Below, in pieces: positions 17,849-27,600 of a DNA stretch of 64,000 bases. This stretch comes from CAKUIA01 sp044433115 (GTDB taxonomy: Bacteria > Verrucomicrobiota > Verrucomicrobiia > Opitutales > Intestinicryptomonadaceae). The stretch is taken from contig JAWXTY010000006.1 in NCBI GenBank assembly GCA_044433115.1, positions 1 through 64,000 on the forward strand, given 5' to 3'. The translations under genes and the position numbers were made by a program. Within the stretch, counting starts at the first letter, position 1. Each line of letters opens with the position of its first letter. The notes beneath the pieces are model-generated. The model was not told where the DNA came from, searched no databases, and worked only from the letters and a program-made list of their open reading frames with translations.

Positions 17849-19234
17849 CTATTGGTTAGAGAAGATTTGGAAACCGCTGTATGCTTCCATACCGTGTTCG
17901 CTCAAGTCTAAGCCGATTAGTTCTTCTGATTTGTGAACTCTTAGTCCTATAGTCTTCTTTAGTACGAAGAAGACAGCCATTGCAGCTGAGAATGATGCAG
18001 CACCTGTAGCGATTACGCCGATTAATTGAGTCATAAAGCTGTATTGGTCAGCAGCAGGACCGAAAGTTGTAGCGTCGATAGTAGGGAATAGACCTACTGC
18101 CAATGTACCCCAGATACCACATACTAAGTGTACAGATAAAGCACCAACTGGGTCGTCAACTTTGATTTTGTCGAAGAAGAATACTGAGAATACTACTAGT
18201 ACGCCAGCGATTGCACCGATGATAGCTGCACTCATTATGCTTACGCAGTCTGCACCAGCTGTAATACCAACTAGACCAGCTAAGCAACCATTTAATGCCA
18301 TAGACAAGTCTGGCTTCTTTTGTACGAACCAAGATGTGAACATTGCACATAATAGACCAGTAGATGCTGCCATTGCTGTTGTTACGAAGATTAATGATAC
18401 AGGGTCAGCTTCTGCTGAGAACCAAGAACCACCATTGAAACCGAACCAGCCGAAGAACAATAAGAATACACCTAAAGTAGCTGCTCCCATATTATGACCA
18501 GGGATAGCTTGAGCCTTGCCACCAATGTATTTACCAATACGTGGACCAACCATTATAGCACCTGCTAATGCTGCCCAACCGCCAACTGCGTGTACGAATG
18601 TTGAACCTGCTAAGTCGTGGAAGCCTAGGTCTGATAACCAGCCACCGCCCCAGCCCCAAGAGCCGATAGTAGTGTAAACTAAAGATACGAATATTGCAGA
18701 GAATGCCAAGAATGATGATAGTTTAATTCTTTCAGCAACTGCACCAGATACGATTGTAGCAGAAGTAGCACAGAACATAGCTTGGAACATAAAGTCTGTT
18801 AGATATGTCCAGCAACCACCGTAATACTCAATTGCAACGTAATCTGCAGGGTGAGATATACCAAAACCAGCGAAGCCAAGTACGCCACCAATGATGTCAA
18901 AATCGCCAGGGTACATCAAGTTGAAGCCCATAATAGCGTAAGTTACAACACCGATTGCTACGATTGATACGTTCTTTGTTAAAATGTTAACTGTGTTTTT
19001 AGCCCTTGTTAAGCCGATTTCAACCATCGCAAAACCTGGGTGCATTATGAATACTAATGCAGCTGAAATAAGTATCCAGATGTTGTTTATAGTAAACATC
19101 TCTTGGCTTATTGTTGCTTCTGCTGCCTCAGCTACTGCTTCTGTTGCAGCTACTGCTTCTTCAGCGGCTGCTGTTTGAGCAAATATTGCCATACTTGCTA
19201 CTATAAAACCGAATATTAATGATAATTTCTTCAT
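17849..19234 (-). CDS. amtB: Ammonium transporter AmtB
   Basis: 461 residues. It starts with a signal-peptide-like segment and an Ala/Glu-rich stretch (residues 1-42), then eleven membrane helices. Both pore histidines are present: in FHDLAGSTFVHAVGG and in GALSVHLVCGIWG (twin-His). The signature FCATSATIVSGAVAERIK is present. AmtB conducts ammonium across the inner membrane and is closed by GlnK binding. It lies 19 bases after glnK, the standard glnK-amtB pair, so expression from the sigma-54 promoter upstream of glnK is expected. The C-terminal GlnK-contact tail is present (LIGLDLSEHGMEAYSGF). Confidence 0.97.
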   Translation of the reverse strand: MKKLSLIFGFIVASMAIFAQTAAAEEAVAATEAVAEAAEATISQEMFTINNIWILISAALVFIMHPGFAMVEIGLTRAKNTVNILTKNVSIVAIGVVTYAIMGFNLMYPGDFDIIGGVLGFAGFGISHPADYVAIEYYGGCWTYLTDFMFQAMFCATSATIVSGAVAERIKLSSFLAFSAIFVSLVYTTIGSWGWGGGWLSDLGFHDLAGSTFVHAVGGWAALAGAIMVGPRIGKYIGGKAQAIPGHNMGAATLGVFLLFFGWFGFNGGSWFSAEADPVSLIFVTTAMAASTGLLCAMFTSWFVQKKPDLSMALNGCLAGLVGITAGADCVSIMSAAIIGAIAGVLVVFSVFFFDKIKVDDPVGALSVHLVCGIWGTLAVGLFPTIDATTFGPAADQYSFMTQLIGVIATGAASFSAAMAVFFVLKKTIGLRVHKSEELIGLDLSEHGMEAYSGFQIFSNQ

Positions 19235-19253
19235 TGTCTTATTTCTTTCTTTT

Positions 19254-19595
19254 TTAGCCTATAGCTTCATCGCCAGATTCTTCTGTTCTGATACGAATGC
19301 AATCTAACATTTCCATAATGAAGATTTTGCCATCGCCAAACTTACCTAATTTTGCACCCTTGATGATTGACTTAACTGTCAAATCTAAGAATTCTTCAGT
19401 AACTGCTATTTCTAGACGTACTTTCTTTAGAAGATTAACTTCTATTTCAGTACCTCTATAGTTTTCGGTGTAACCCTTTTGACGTCCACAACCAAGTGCG
19501 TTAGTAACAGACATCCTATGGACGTTGTTCTTGAATAACTCTTGCTTGACTGAAGTCAATTGCTCGGGCTTGATATATGCTATTATTAGTTTCAT
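19254..19595 (-). CDS. glnK: PII nitrogen regulatory protein GlnK
   Basis: 113 residues, the standard PII length. The T-loop region GCGRQKGYTENYRGTEIEVN aligns without gaps to GlnB/GlnK. Arg38, Gln39 and Lys40 and Tyr46 are kept, but position 51, the uridylylated Tyr of proteobacterial PII, is Ile. The ATP-binding segment GAKLGKFGDGKIFI is intact. It senses ATP/ADP and 2-oxoglutarate and blocks AmtB when nitrogen is ample. With no Tyr51, control by UMP addition is unlikely, so regulation would rest on effector binding (inference). First gene of glnK-amtB. Confidence 0.96.
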   Translation of the reverse strand: MKLIIAYIKPEQLTSVKQELFKNNVHRMSVTNALGCGRQKGYTENYRGTEIEVNLLKKVRLEIAVTEEFLDLTVKSIIKGAKLGKFGDGKIFIMEMLDCIRIRTEESGDEAIG

Positions 19596-19681
19596 AATTT
19601 TTTACCTGTCTTTCTGGGGCTTCTAAATTTAGTTTTTTATCAGCACCCCATATTTTAATGTTTAAGACTGCCTTTTTATTA

Positions 19682-19697
19682 AGCAATTAGCGTGCCA
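19682..19697 (-). promoter_or_regulatory. Sigma-54 promoter of glnK-amtB
   Basis: On the minus strand TGGCACG-CTAA-TTGCT matches the -24/-12 consensus TGGCACG-N4-TTGCW at every defined base. It lies 87 bases upstream of the glnK start codon, and glnK-amtB is a classical sigma-54 target in many bacteria. Confidence 0.9.
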
Positions 19698-19806
19698 GTT
19701 TTTTTAATAAAAAATCCCTTCTAATATTTAAGCCATCGAAAAGGCATATTTTCTGTTTTTGCCTATATATAAAAAAAATCCCCCTCCCAAAACCCTCAAT
19801 AAACTA

Positions 19807-19846
19807 CACAAATTTGTGCAAAATCTCCCAAAAACAACAATATTGT
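19807..19846. promoter_or_regulatory. Candidate upstream activator sites for the sigma-54 promoter
   Basis: Two palindromes of the form ACAA-NN-TTGT, CACAAATTTGTG (19807-19818, 12 bp perfect) and ACAATATTGT (19837-19846), have centres 29 bp apart. They lie about 110-150 bases upstream of the -24 box, where enhancer-binding activators normally bind. The same core ACAAATTTGT recurs upstream of gltB. The likely binder is the activator encoded at 21657-23189 (inference). Confidence 0.5.
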
Positions 19847-19869
19847 CGCTTTTATCCCCCAAAGTGCCA

Positions 19870-19878
19870 CCCCCCCCC
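19870..19878. repeat. Run of nine C
   Basis: A C9 tract in otherwise AT-rich intergenic DNA upstream of the glnK regulatory sites. It could vary in length by slippage. No reading frame crosses it. Confidence 0.6.
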
Positions 19879-19953
19879 TAAAAGCTCCAATATAACAAAC
19901 ACTGCCAATTATTCCAACAGTTCAAACGGTGATTTTACAGATTTTTAGTTTTA

Positions 19954-20124
19954 GGGTGCTTCTGAAAATTAGCAGTTGATTATTTTTGAATTTATTTTTA
20001 GGGCGTTTTTTTGTGTTTTTAAGGATAATAACAGAGTTATTTGACGAAAAAACACAGAAAAACGAACAAAAAGAAAACAAAAAGAACGACTGTTTATTTG
20101 AAAAACTAATTTTTAGAAGTGCCC
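19954..20124 (-). mobile_element. Palindromic mini-element, copy 7
   Basis: 171 bp, inverted relative to copy 2 and nearly identical to it. Terminal repeats GGGTGCTTCTGAAAATTAG and the complement of CTAATTTTTAGAAGTGCCC, three mismatches. Flanked by TTTA on both sides (4-bp target duplication). Non-coding. Confidence 0.9.
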
Positions 20125-20213
20125 TTTAGTATATAATTATTACTTTACATAGAAATTCTAAAGCGATTTTTAGAAATTCTCAAATTAATAACCAACAATG
20201 AAAGGTATACAAA

Positions 20214-20729
20214 ATGCACATAAACCCCTTAATTAATATCGTAATAGAAAGACATATCAACGTAAAAGGAAAATTCTTTAAGTATAAACTCGTCGGCAGA
20301 GCTTATGGCGACGAAAGCTATATCGTAAACGAAAGCCTAAAAGAAGCGTTTTGCTTAGTTTTAGATTCTTATATGTCTTTGAAAAATAAGGATGAAAATT
20401 CACTTAGAATTGCAACTGAAATCTCAGGGTCTTCCAATTATCAAACTCTCTTAAGCTCATTAGAAAGAGTTGGGCTTAAGATTTTAGACAATGTATTAGT
20501 AATACTTAGAGAGAACTATCTCGACACAGAAAACGACAACGTACTTGCTAGCATTAATAAAGACGACAAGAAAACCTTTACAGTTTACGACAACTTTTTT
20601 GACAAAGTGTGCTTTAAAGAAAATCGTGCAGGCATTTTTATTCACGAAATTGCTCACCTCTGCGATTTTGACGAAGAAGACGAGATGAAAGAACTCGACT
20701 CAGCAGAATGTATAAAAAAATATCAATAA
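20214..20729 (+). CDS. Metallopeptidase-like toxin-module remnant (HExxH)
   Basis: 171 residues without a signal peptide. The C-terminal part AGIFIHEIAHLCDFDEEDEM has the HExxH zinc motif, and ELDSAEC follows at a distance seen for the third ligand in lysine-specific/M35-like peptidase toxins. The frame stops soon after, shorter than complete domains. AAAGGT 9 bases before the ATG is a usable SD. It runs into an overlapping frame (20708) with a different toxin fold, so this looks like two effector modules joined by recombination. Activity is doubtful. Family assignment rests on a short motif. Confidence 0.5.
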   Translation: MHINPLINIVIERHINVKGKFFKYKLVGRAYGDESYIVNESLKEAFCLVLDSYMSLKNKDENSLRIATEISGSSNYQTLLSSLERVGLKILDNVLVILRENYLDTENDNVLASINKDDKKTFTVYDNFFDKVCFKENRAGIFIHEIAHLCDFDEEDEMKELDSAECIKKYQ

Positions 20730-20893
20730 CCGCAGCAGATGAAACCGACACTCTCGGCAGAGATGGATTTAATATTCATGGAGGAGATGATCCTGGTTCT
20801 GCAGGCTGTATTGATTTAACAAAATATAACGATACTTTTATGCAAATTTTTAGAGCAACTAAAAAAGATTTGAAGTTAAAGGTTCAGTATTGA
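20708..20893 (+). pseudogene. C-terminal fragment of a Tlde1-like L,D-transpeptidase effector domain
   Basis: 61 residues: TLGRDGFNIHGGDDPGSAGCIDL is typical of DUF2778/Tlde1 periplasmic effectors (secreted enzymes that alter peptidoglycan tetrapeptides), with the catalytic His in IHGG and Cys in AGCID retained. Only the end of the domain is present. It overlaps the preceding frame by 22 bases in another phase and has no independent secretion signal, so it is most likely a stranded module. Confidence 0.6.
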
Positions 20894-20896
20894 TTT

Positions 20897-21196
20897 TTAC
20901 GAGTTAACCCACTTGATAAAATCGTGGATGAAAGGAAATGTTATTGGGATAATACATAAGCTAATTAGAGCAAAAATCTTATTTTTAAATATTAATGATA
21001 CGAAACTCGATGATATTATGCTGCAAAGTATTGCTCGGCAAGATCTTCCTTCTAGCTTGCCTTCTCCATAGATGAGTATTTTAAATGTGCTATCTATTAA
21101 AAGATGCTTAAAAATAAAAAACATAAACAAGGCAAACAAAGCCCAATATAAGACTTCGCAAGTTTTGTAGGCAATTTTTTTGTAATTTATTTCCAT
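20897..21196 (-). CDS. Small membrane protein, possible immunity partner
   Basis: 99 residues from ATG at 21196. An earlier ATG at 21235 lies inside the inserted mini-element and is rejected. Three hydrophobic segments are visible (VLYWALFALFMFFIFKHLLI, AILCSIISSSFVSLIF, IFALISLCIIPITFPFI). The family is not recognised. Its tail-to-tail position with the effector remnant suggests a membrane immunity protein, but the opposite strand is unusual for an immunity gene, so this is weak inference. Confidence 0.5.
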   Translation of the reverse strand: MEINYKKIAYKTCEVLYWALFALFMFFIFKHLLIDSTFKILIYGEGKLEGRSCRAILCSIISSSFVSLIFKNKIFALISLCIIPITFPFIHDFIKWVNS

Positions 21197-21199
21197 AGA

Positions 21200-21562
21200 G
21201 GTGAGTTCTAAAAATTGGTTTTTATTAGCAAGCAAAAACTTTGTTTTTGCACTAAGATAAGCTACAATTGCTCTTTTTAGCCTATTTTTGCTTAAATTTC
21301 CTTGTTTTTACCTTAAATAATTGCATTATTGAACTCGCATCTAAAGATGTCTCGCCTTTCAGGTATTTGCTAACGCAAATATTCTACCCCTGAAGGTGTT
21401 CGCCTTAAAAAACAAGGAAATTACGCTAAAAATATTGACTCAAGGCTTATAAAGCCCTTTTCGCCCATTCGCTATCGCTCAGGGTCATTGCTAAAGCAAT
21501 GCTCCTACGCCCTTGCGGTTGTAGCCTTAAAAATAGCTAATTGCCAATTTTTAGAACTCACC
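21200..21562 (+). mobile_element. Long palindromic mini-element with inserted hairpin modules, copy 8
   Basis: 363 bp, twice the usual size. The termini are GGTGAGTTCTAAAAATTGG and its complement, flanked by TAGA on both sides (target duplication). The left arm carries the hairpin GCAAAAACTTTGTTTTTGC found in one subfamily. Two further blocks interrupt the core: about 21334-21403 (contains TTTGCTAACGCAAA and TTCAGG...CCTGAA pairings) and about 21436-21523 (contains CATTGCTAAAGCAATG). Non-coding. Confidence 0.85.
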
Positions 21563-21604
21563 TAGAATAACAACTAAAGTATAAAATTTCTTAGTCAAAC
21601 AAAA

Positions 21605-21636
21605 AAAAGAGACAGGCGTTTTTGCTTGTCTCTTTT
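21605..21636 (-). terminator. Terminator of the gltB-gltD-activator operon
   Basis: AAAAGAGACA pairs with TGTCTCTTTT around an inner GC/GC pair and a T-rich loop, 21 bases beyond the stop of the activator gene. Confidence 0.85.
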
Positions 21637-21656
21637 GGGTTAAATTTGTTTTGGCT

Positions 21657-23189
21657 CTAGGCTTTGTATAGGTCGGCGTTGATGTTGAGCTTTTTCATCT
21701 TATATAAGATTATCCTTGGGGTAGTCTTTAGGTAAGATGCGGCTGCTGTCGCTTTGCCTTTATTTGCCTTTAGGGCTTCGATTATCAATTCCTTTTCGAA
21801 GTTGCCTACAAGAGTTTCATAATTAGAGTCGCCTTTAGTTTCGTCTACTATAAATGTACTTGTAGATTGTGCTGTTTGTAAGGATACTGGCAAATTGTAG
21901 TTATTAATCACTGAGTCTGATGTATTCAACACAGCGTATTCTATACAATTTTCCAATTCTCTAACATTACCAGGCCAATAATACGAATTAAGCATATTTA
22001 TTGCAGGTGTAGAAATCCTTGTAACATTCTTTCCGTGAAAAGAATTATATTTTTCTAAGAAGTATTGAGCGAGTAAAATTATGTCAGTCTTTCTGTTGCG
22101 AAGGGCAGGCATATAGATAGGAAATACGCTAAACCTGTAGTATAAGTCCTCTCTAAACTTTTCAGTCTTAATCATATCTTCCAAGTTTCTACTTGTAGCT
22201 GTGATAATTCTTACGTCAGCTTTATACTCTGTGCCTCCACCAACTCTATAATAAGTTTTTTCTTGTAAAAAACGCAATAGCTTAAGTTGCATAAACATAC
22301 TTAAATCACCAATTTCGTCTAAGAATAAAGTACCAGTATTAGCCAATTCAACCAAGCCAACTTTCCTATTTACTGCTCCAGTAAAAGCTCCCTTTTCGTG
22401 TCCAAAAAGTTCACTCTCTATAAGCCCCTCAGGAATAGCTGCACAGTTTATCGCCACAAAAGGTTTGTCCTTGCGAGTACTCGCCGATTGTATAGCCTTT
22501 GCCACCAACTCCTTACCAGTGCCAGATTCGCCCCTAATCAAAACAGTAGCCTGCGAAGAGGCAACCTTATTTATCATAGAGTAAACAGTCTTCATAGAGT
22601 TACAATTGCCTATGATATTATTAGGACGCAACTTGTTTTCCAACTCAGATTGCAATCTCTTATTTTCGGCAATTAACTTTTCTTTTTCGTTAATTTCTGT
22701 TAGTGCAGAATAAACAGCTTCGGCAGTGATATTAGAAATTAGTTCAAGCAAGTGCAAGTCGTCTCTAAGATTTACCCCATCGCCAAGCTTTCTATCCATA
22801 CTAAGCGTGCCTATAACCTCTTCTTTATATATGATAGGTACACATATAAAAGCTAGGTTTTTCTCTCCTACACGAGCTTTAGTTCTATGTAGAAATTCAC
22901 GCTCTAAAGATATATCTTCAATAACTCTAGCTTTGCCCTCTTGAGCAACTTTGCCAGTTATACCTTCGCCTATTCTATACATACCTCTTTCGATTTCGCT
23001 AGGATTTAAACCTTGCGAAGCTTCAATGACAAGCATATCGCCTTCTCTCAAGGTTAAAGTTCCCCTATCTAAACCCATTTCTACGTGTAGAATTTGCAAT
23101 AGCTCCTTTAGCATTTGAGACACTGATGTCCTACGTGCTATAAGGTGGCTAATTTTATTTAAGATAGCTATGTTTAGGTCTAAGCTCAT
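21657..23189 (-). CDS. Sigma-54-dependent activator (NifA/NtrC type) with GAF sensor
   Basis: 510 residues. A GAF domain (about 10-165) is followed by a AAA+ sigma-54 activation domain with all key parts: Walker A GESGTGKE (220-227), GAFTGA (267-272), Walker B LFLDEI (288-293) and both arginine fingers (R346, R352). A Fis-type helix-turn-helix is at the end (KATAAASYLKTTPRIILYKM). It remodels sigma-54 RNA polymerase after binding upstream sites. It is the third gene of gltB-gltD-activator, 1 base after gltD, and a perfect sigma-54 promoter lies upstream of glnK. Control of nitrogen assimilation is therefore likely, with the signal sensed by GAF unknown. A degenerate paralogue lies at 58896-60554. 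Confidence 0.93.
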   Translation of the reverse strand: MSLDLNIAILNKISHLIARRTSVSQMLKELLQILHVEMGLDRGTLTLREGDMLVIEASQGLNPSEIERGMYRIGEGITGKVAQEGKARVIEDISLEREFLHRTKARVGEKNLAFICVPIIYKEEVIGTLSMDRKLGDGVNLRDDLHLLELISNITAEAVYSALTEINEKEKLIAENKRLQSELENKLRPNNIIGNCNSMKTVYSMINKVASSQATVLIRGESGTGKELVAKAIQSASTRKDKPFVAINCAAIPEGLIESELFGHEKGAFTGAVNRKVGLVELANTGTLFLDEIGDLSMFMQLKLLRFLQEKTYYRVGGGTEYKADVRIITATSRNLEDMIKTEKFREDLYYRFSVFPIYMPALRNRKTDIILLAQYFLEKYNSFHGKNVTRISTPAINMLNSYYWPGNVRELENCIEYAVLNTSDSVINNYNLPVSLQTAQSTSTFIVDETKGDSNYETLVGNFEKELIIEALKANKGKATAAASYLKTTPRIILYKMKKLNINADLYKA

Positions 23190-23190
23190 A

Positions 23191-24591
23191 TTATGAATTT
23201 CTTAAGAAAGTGTCGATTTCCTTTACGGTATCCTTTGCCATTGCTATAGCTCTTACAACTAGAGAAGCTCCACTAGCACAGTCGCCACAGCTAAATACTT
23301 TAGCGTTTTGGCTGCCTGCAATAGCACCTCTTTGGCTTAGGTTTACGCTTAATTCTTCTATTAATTTTGGAGAAGCTACTGATACAAAGCCCATACTCAA
23401 TAGGACTAAATCTGCCTCTATTTCAAATTCAGAGTTTGCAACTTCTTCAAACTTAGATGGCATAGATGTTTCGTTTACGCCCCAATCAACTTTGCTTGCA
23501 ACTAATTTAGCAACATTGCCATCTTTGTCTGCAACAAATTTCTTAGAAGAAACGTCCCACATTCTAGTGCCACCTTCTTTATGAGAAGATGATGTACGCT
23601 TCTTGTATTCCCATTGAGGCCAAGGTGTAGCGGTATGTCTTTCAACAGGAGGTTCAGGCATAATCTCTATTTGTACAACTTCAGTTGCACCTTGCCTTAG
23701 GGCTGTACCCATACAGTCAGAGCCAGTGTCGCCGCCGCCAATTACTAGAACCTTTTTGCCTTTAGCATCAATTTCCAAAGTCTTATTCTCTCCAGAATTG
23801 AACTTCAACTGCGACCTCAAATAATCGAGTGCAAAGTGAATATTTTTAAAATCTCTGCCTTCTATCTTCAAGTCTCTAGGAACTTCGCAACCTATGCACA
23901 AGCAAATTGCATCGAACTTCTTGTTGATATAATTAGCAGAAATATCCTTGCCAATTTCAACACTAAATTCAAATACCACACCAGCTTGTCTCATTAGGTC
24001 TATACGACGTTCAACGATGTGCTTTTCTAGCTTAAAGTCAGGTATACCATATCTCAACAAGCCACCTGCACTAAGAGCCTTTTCAAAGACTACCACATTA
24101 TAGCCCATTCCATTTAAGTAGTGAGCTGCAGCTAAGCCTGAGGGACCCGCTCCAATGACTGCAACTGTTTTAGAGCTGCGAGTCTTAGGAGTCAATGGCT
24201 TAACCAAGCCAGCCTTAAATGCTTCTTCAATAACCAAATATTCTAGTTGCTTTACGTTAACTGGTTTAGATGGCAAGTTTGCACAACAAGCTGACTCGCA
24301 AAGAGCAGGGCATATCCTTGACGTAAATTCAGGGAAAGGCGACTCTTGGCTTAGCAAATTGTAGGCATATTCCATTGCATCTACAGTAACTGCTCTATTT
24401 ATTTCTGGTATATAATTGCCAAGTGGGCAACCTGCACTATGACAAAATGGTATTCCACATTCCATACAGCGTAGGGCTTGATTTAGCATTTCTTCTTTAT
24501 CAGCACGTACTTCAACGTCTTTAAAGTCCTTAAGTCTATTGTCTCTGTATTGAGCTTCTCTTCTATCTATAGTTAAAAATTCTTTAGCCAT
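23191..24591 (-). CDS. gltD: Glutamate synthase small subunit GltD
   Basis: 466 residues. The N-terminal 4Fe-4S region has CMECGIPFCHSAGCPLGN and ICPALCESACC. FAD binding is at AVIGAGPSGLAAAHYL and NADPH binding at VLVIGGGDTGSDC. GltD passes electrons from NADPH to the large subunit, which makes two glutamate from glutamine and 2-oxoglutarate. It lies 28 bases after gltB and is followed at once by the sigma-54 activator. Confidence 0.97.
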   Translation of the reverse strand: MAKEFLTIDRREAQYRDNRLKDFKDVEVRADKEEMLNQALRCMECGIPFCHSAGCPLGNYIPEINRAVTVDAMEYAYNLLSQESPFPEFTSRICPALCESACCANLPSKPVNVKQLEYLVIEEAFKAGLVKPLTPKTRSSKTVAVIGAGPSGLAAAHYLNGMGYNVVVFEKALSAGGLLRYGIPDFKLEKHIVERRIDLMRQAGVVFEFSVEIGKDISANYINKKFDAICLCIGCEVPRDLKIEGRDFKNIHFALDYLRSQLKFNSGENKTLEIDAKGKKVLVIGGGDTGSDCMGTALRQGATEVVQIEIMPEPPVERHTATPWPQWEYKKRTSSSHKEGGTRMWDVSSKKFVADKDGNVAKLVASKVDWGVNETSMPSKFEEVANSEFEIEADLVLLSMGFVSVASPKLIEELSVNLSQRGAIAGSQNAKVFSCGDCASGASLVVRAIAMAKDTVKEIDTFLRNS

Positions 24592-24619
24592 TTTCTTATA
24601 TATTAAGTTTTATTAGTGA

Positions 24620-27600
24620 TTATGCTTCTTCGCTTGCCAATCTTGCCAAAGCTTTTCTGTATTCAACTGGGAATACCTTGACAAACTTAGGTAGAGCATT
24701 TGACCAATCGTCTAAAATTTCCTTAGCGATTTCACTAGAAGTTAAGTTATAATGAGCTTCGATTGCTTGCTTTAACTCAGCTTCGTCCTCAGAACCAGCT
24801 ATAACTGTGTCTAAGTCGACGCTTTGTAGATTACAACGCATATCAAAGTCGCTAGTAGCATCGTATACATAAGCTAAGCCACCTGTCATACCAGCTGCAA
24901 AGTTGAAACCAGTTTCGCCAAGTACAAACACTCGTCCACCAGTCATATACTCACAGCAGTGGTCGCCAACGCCTTCAGTTACGATATAAGCACCACTATT
25001 TCTAATAGCAAATCTTTCGCCTGCTAGACCATTGATGAATATACTGCCACCTGTAGCACCATAGGCAATAACGTTACCTGCAATACTATTTTCGCTTGCT
25101 TTAAATGTCGCTTGTTTAGGTGCTTTAATTACAATCTTACCACCAGATAACGACTTTCCTATAAAGTCATTAGTCTCACCTTCAATATTAAATGTAATAC
25201 CCTTAGATAAGAATGAGCCAAAGCTTTGACCTGCAGTACCTTTGAAGTTCACTGTAATAGTGTCTTCAGGTAAGCCTTCACTGCCGTATTTTTTCGCAAT
25301 AACACCACTTAGCATTGTGCCAACGCTTCTGTCGTAGTTATGTAGGTCTAAGTCTACAGTCTTCTTTGTCTTGTTTTCTATAGAGTCTGCAAATATTTCT
25401 ATTAGCTTGTTATCGAATGCTTCAGGTATTTCTCTTGGAGCTAAACCACTGCTATGAACAGCGTAATTAGTGCCTTCTACTCTTTCGAATATCTTAGAAA
25501 AATCTAAGTTCTTTGACTTCCAGAAATCTAGGGCAACGTTCTTTTCTAATAAATCACTTCTGCCTACTGCTTCGTCTAAAGATTTTAAACCTAAGCTCGC
25601 TAGAATTTCTCTAACTTCTTCAGATAAGTACGTTAAGAAATTAATCACGTGTTGAGGCTCACCCTTAAAGCATTTACGCAATTGTGGGTCTTGAGTTGCA
25701 ACACCAACTGGGCAAGAATTCTTATGACATACTCTCATCATCACGCAACCTAAAGTTACCAATAATGTAGTTGCAAAACCAAATTCTTCAGCCCCTAATA
25801 AAGCACCTATAATAACGTCTCTACCAGTCTTAATTTGTCCATCAACTTGTACTTTAATCTTGCTTCTTAAGTTATTCAAGCAAAGTGTTTGATGTGTTTC
25901 AGCCAAGCCCAATTCCCAAGGAGCACCTGCGTGCTTGATACTTGTTAATGGAGATGCCCCTGTGCCACCATCGTGTCCACTAATTAGAACTAAGTCAGCC
26001 TTACCCTTTGCAACACCTGCTGCAACTGTACCTACACCAACTTCAGATACCAACTTTACAGATACTCTCGCATCTAAATTAGAATTTCTCAAGTCGTAGA
26101 TTAATTGTGCTAAGTCCTCAATAGAGTAAATGTCGTGGTGAGGAGGAGGCGAAATCAAAGTAACGCCTGGCATAGAGTGCCTTATTCTTGCAACTACCTT
26201 GTCAATCTTGTGTCCAGGGAGCTGACCACCTTCACCAGGTTTTGCACCTTGGGCTACCTTAATTTGCAATTCCTTTGCATTTGCCAAGTATTCAGCTGTA
26301 ACGCCAAATCTACCACTTGCAATTTGCTTGATTGCAGAAGATTTTTCTGTATCAAATCTTGCAGGGTCTTCGCCGCCTTCGCCACTATTGCTCATACCAC
26401 CAATTCTGTTCATTGCGATAGCGATAGTTTCGTGAGCTTCAGGGCTAATAGAGCCAAAACTCATTGCTCCAGATACAAATCTCTTTAAGATATTTTCAAC
26501 TGGCTCAACTTCTTCTAAAGCGATAGGAGTTGTTTCCTTGAACTTAAATAGACCTCTAATAGTGCAGAGCTTTTCAGATTGGTCGTTAATATGCTGAGCA
26601 TATTGCTTGTATAAATCTGGGTTAGAAGTACGTACAGAGCGTTGCAACAAGCTAATAGTTTGAGGAGTCCACAAGTGGTTTTCGCCCTTCTTATTAAACT
26701 TATATTTACCCTTGTTTTCTAGCAAGTTTTCTTCGCCAAAAATAGGGTAATGTGCTTGCTTGTAACGCATTAAAGCTTCTTGAGTAACTTCTTCAATGCC
26801 AATGCCACCTATGCGAGATGCAGTGCCTTTAAAGTATGCTTGAACAAATTCGTCCTTTAAACCTATAGCTTCAAATACTTGAGCTTGTCTATAACTTCTC
26901 AAAGTAGAAATACCCATCTTAGACATAACCTTTAATAAGCCCTTACAAGATGCTTTTACGTAATTTTCTACAGCTCTTGCAGGATCTATTTCAAGATTTT
27001 CCCTCTCGATTAAATCTACAACACTCTCTAGTGCTAAATATGGGTTAATTGCAGTAGCACCATAGCCCAATAACAATGCAAAGTGCATAATTTCTCTAGC
27101 TTCGCCTGTTTCTGCAACGATACCAGCGTGTGTACGCATACTGTGCTTTGACAAATAAGCATTTACTGCAGATACTGCCAATAACATAGGTATAGGAGCG
27201 TATCCATAATCTAAATTCTTATCGCTAATGATGATTACGCTCTTGTTGTCCTTAACAGCTGCCAATGCTTCTTCGCAAAGTTTTTCTAGTGCCTTATCCA
27301 TACCAACATTGCCTGCTTGTGCAGAGAATTGTGCAGTGATTACTGCAGATTGGAATGTAGGAATTTTAGAGTTCTTCAAGCAAGATATATCGCTATTAGT
27401 CAATATAGGGTGAGGTAGCTTCAACAAGTGAGCAAGCTTTGGATTTTCATCTAAAGAATTACCTTGATTGCCTATATAAGTCATCAAAGACATAACCAAC
27501 TCTTCTCTAATAGGGTCAATTGGTGGATTTGTAACTTGGGCAAATAATTGCTTAAAATAGTCGTATAAAAGCTGAGACTTATCTGAAAGTACGCTCAATG

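Noticed and set aside
20897..21235. Upstream start at 21235 for the small membrane protein
   Set aside because: That ATG lies inside the inserted mini-element; the ATG at 21196 lies just outside and gives a complete protein.
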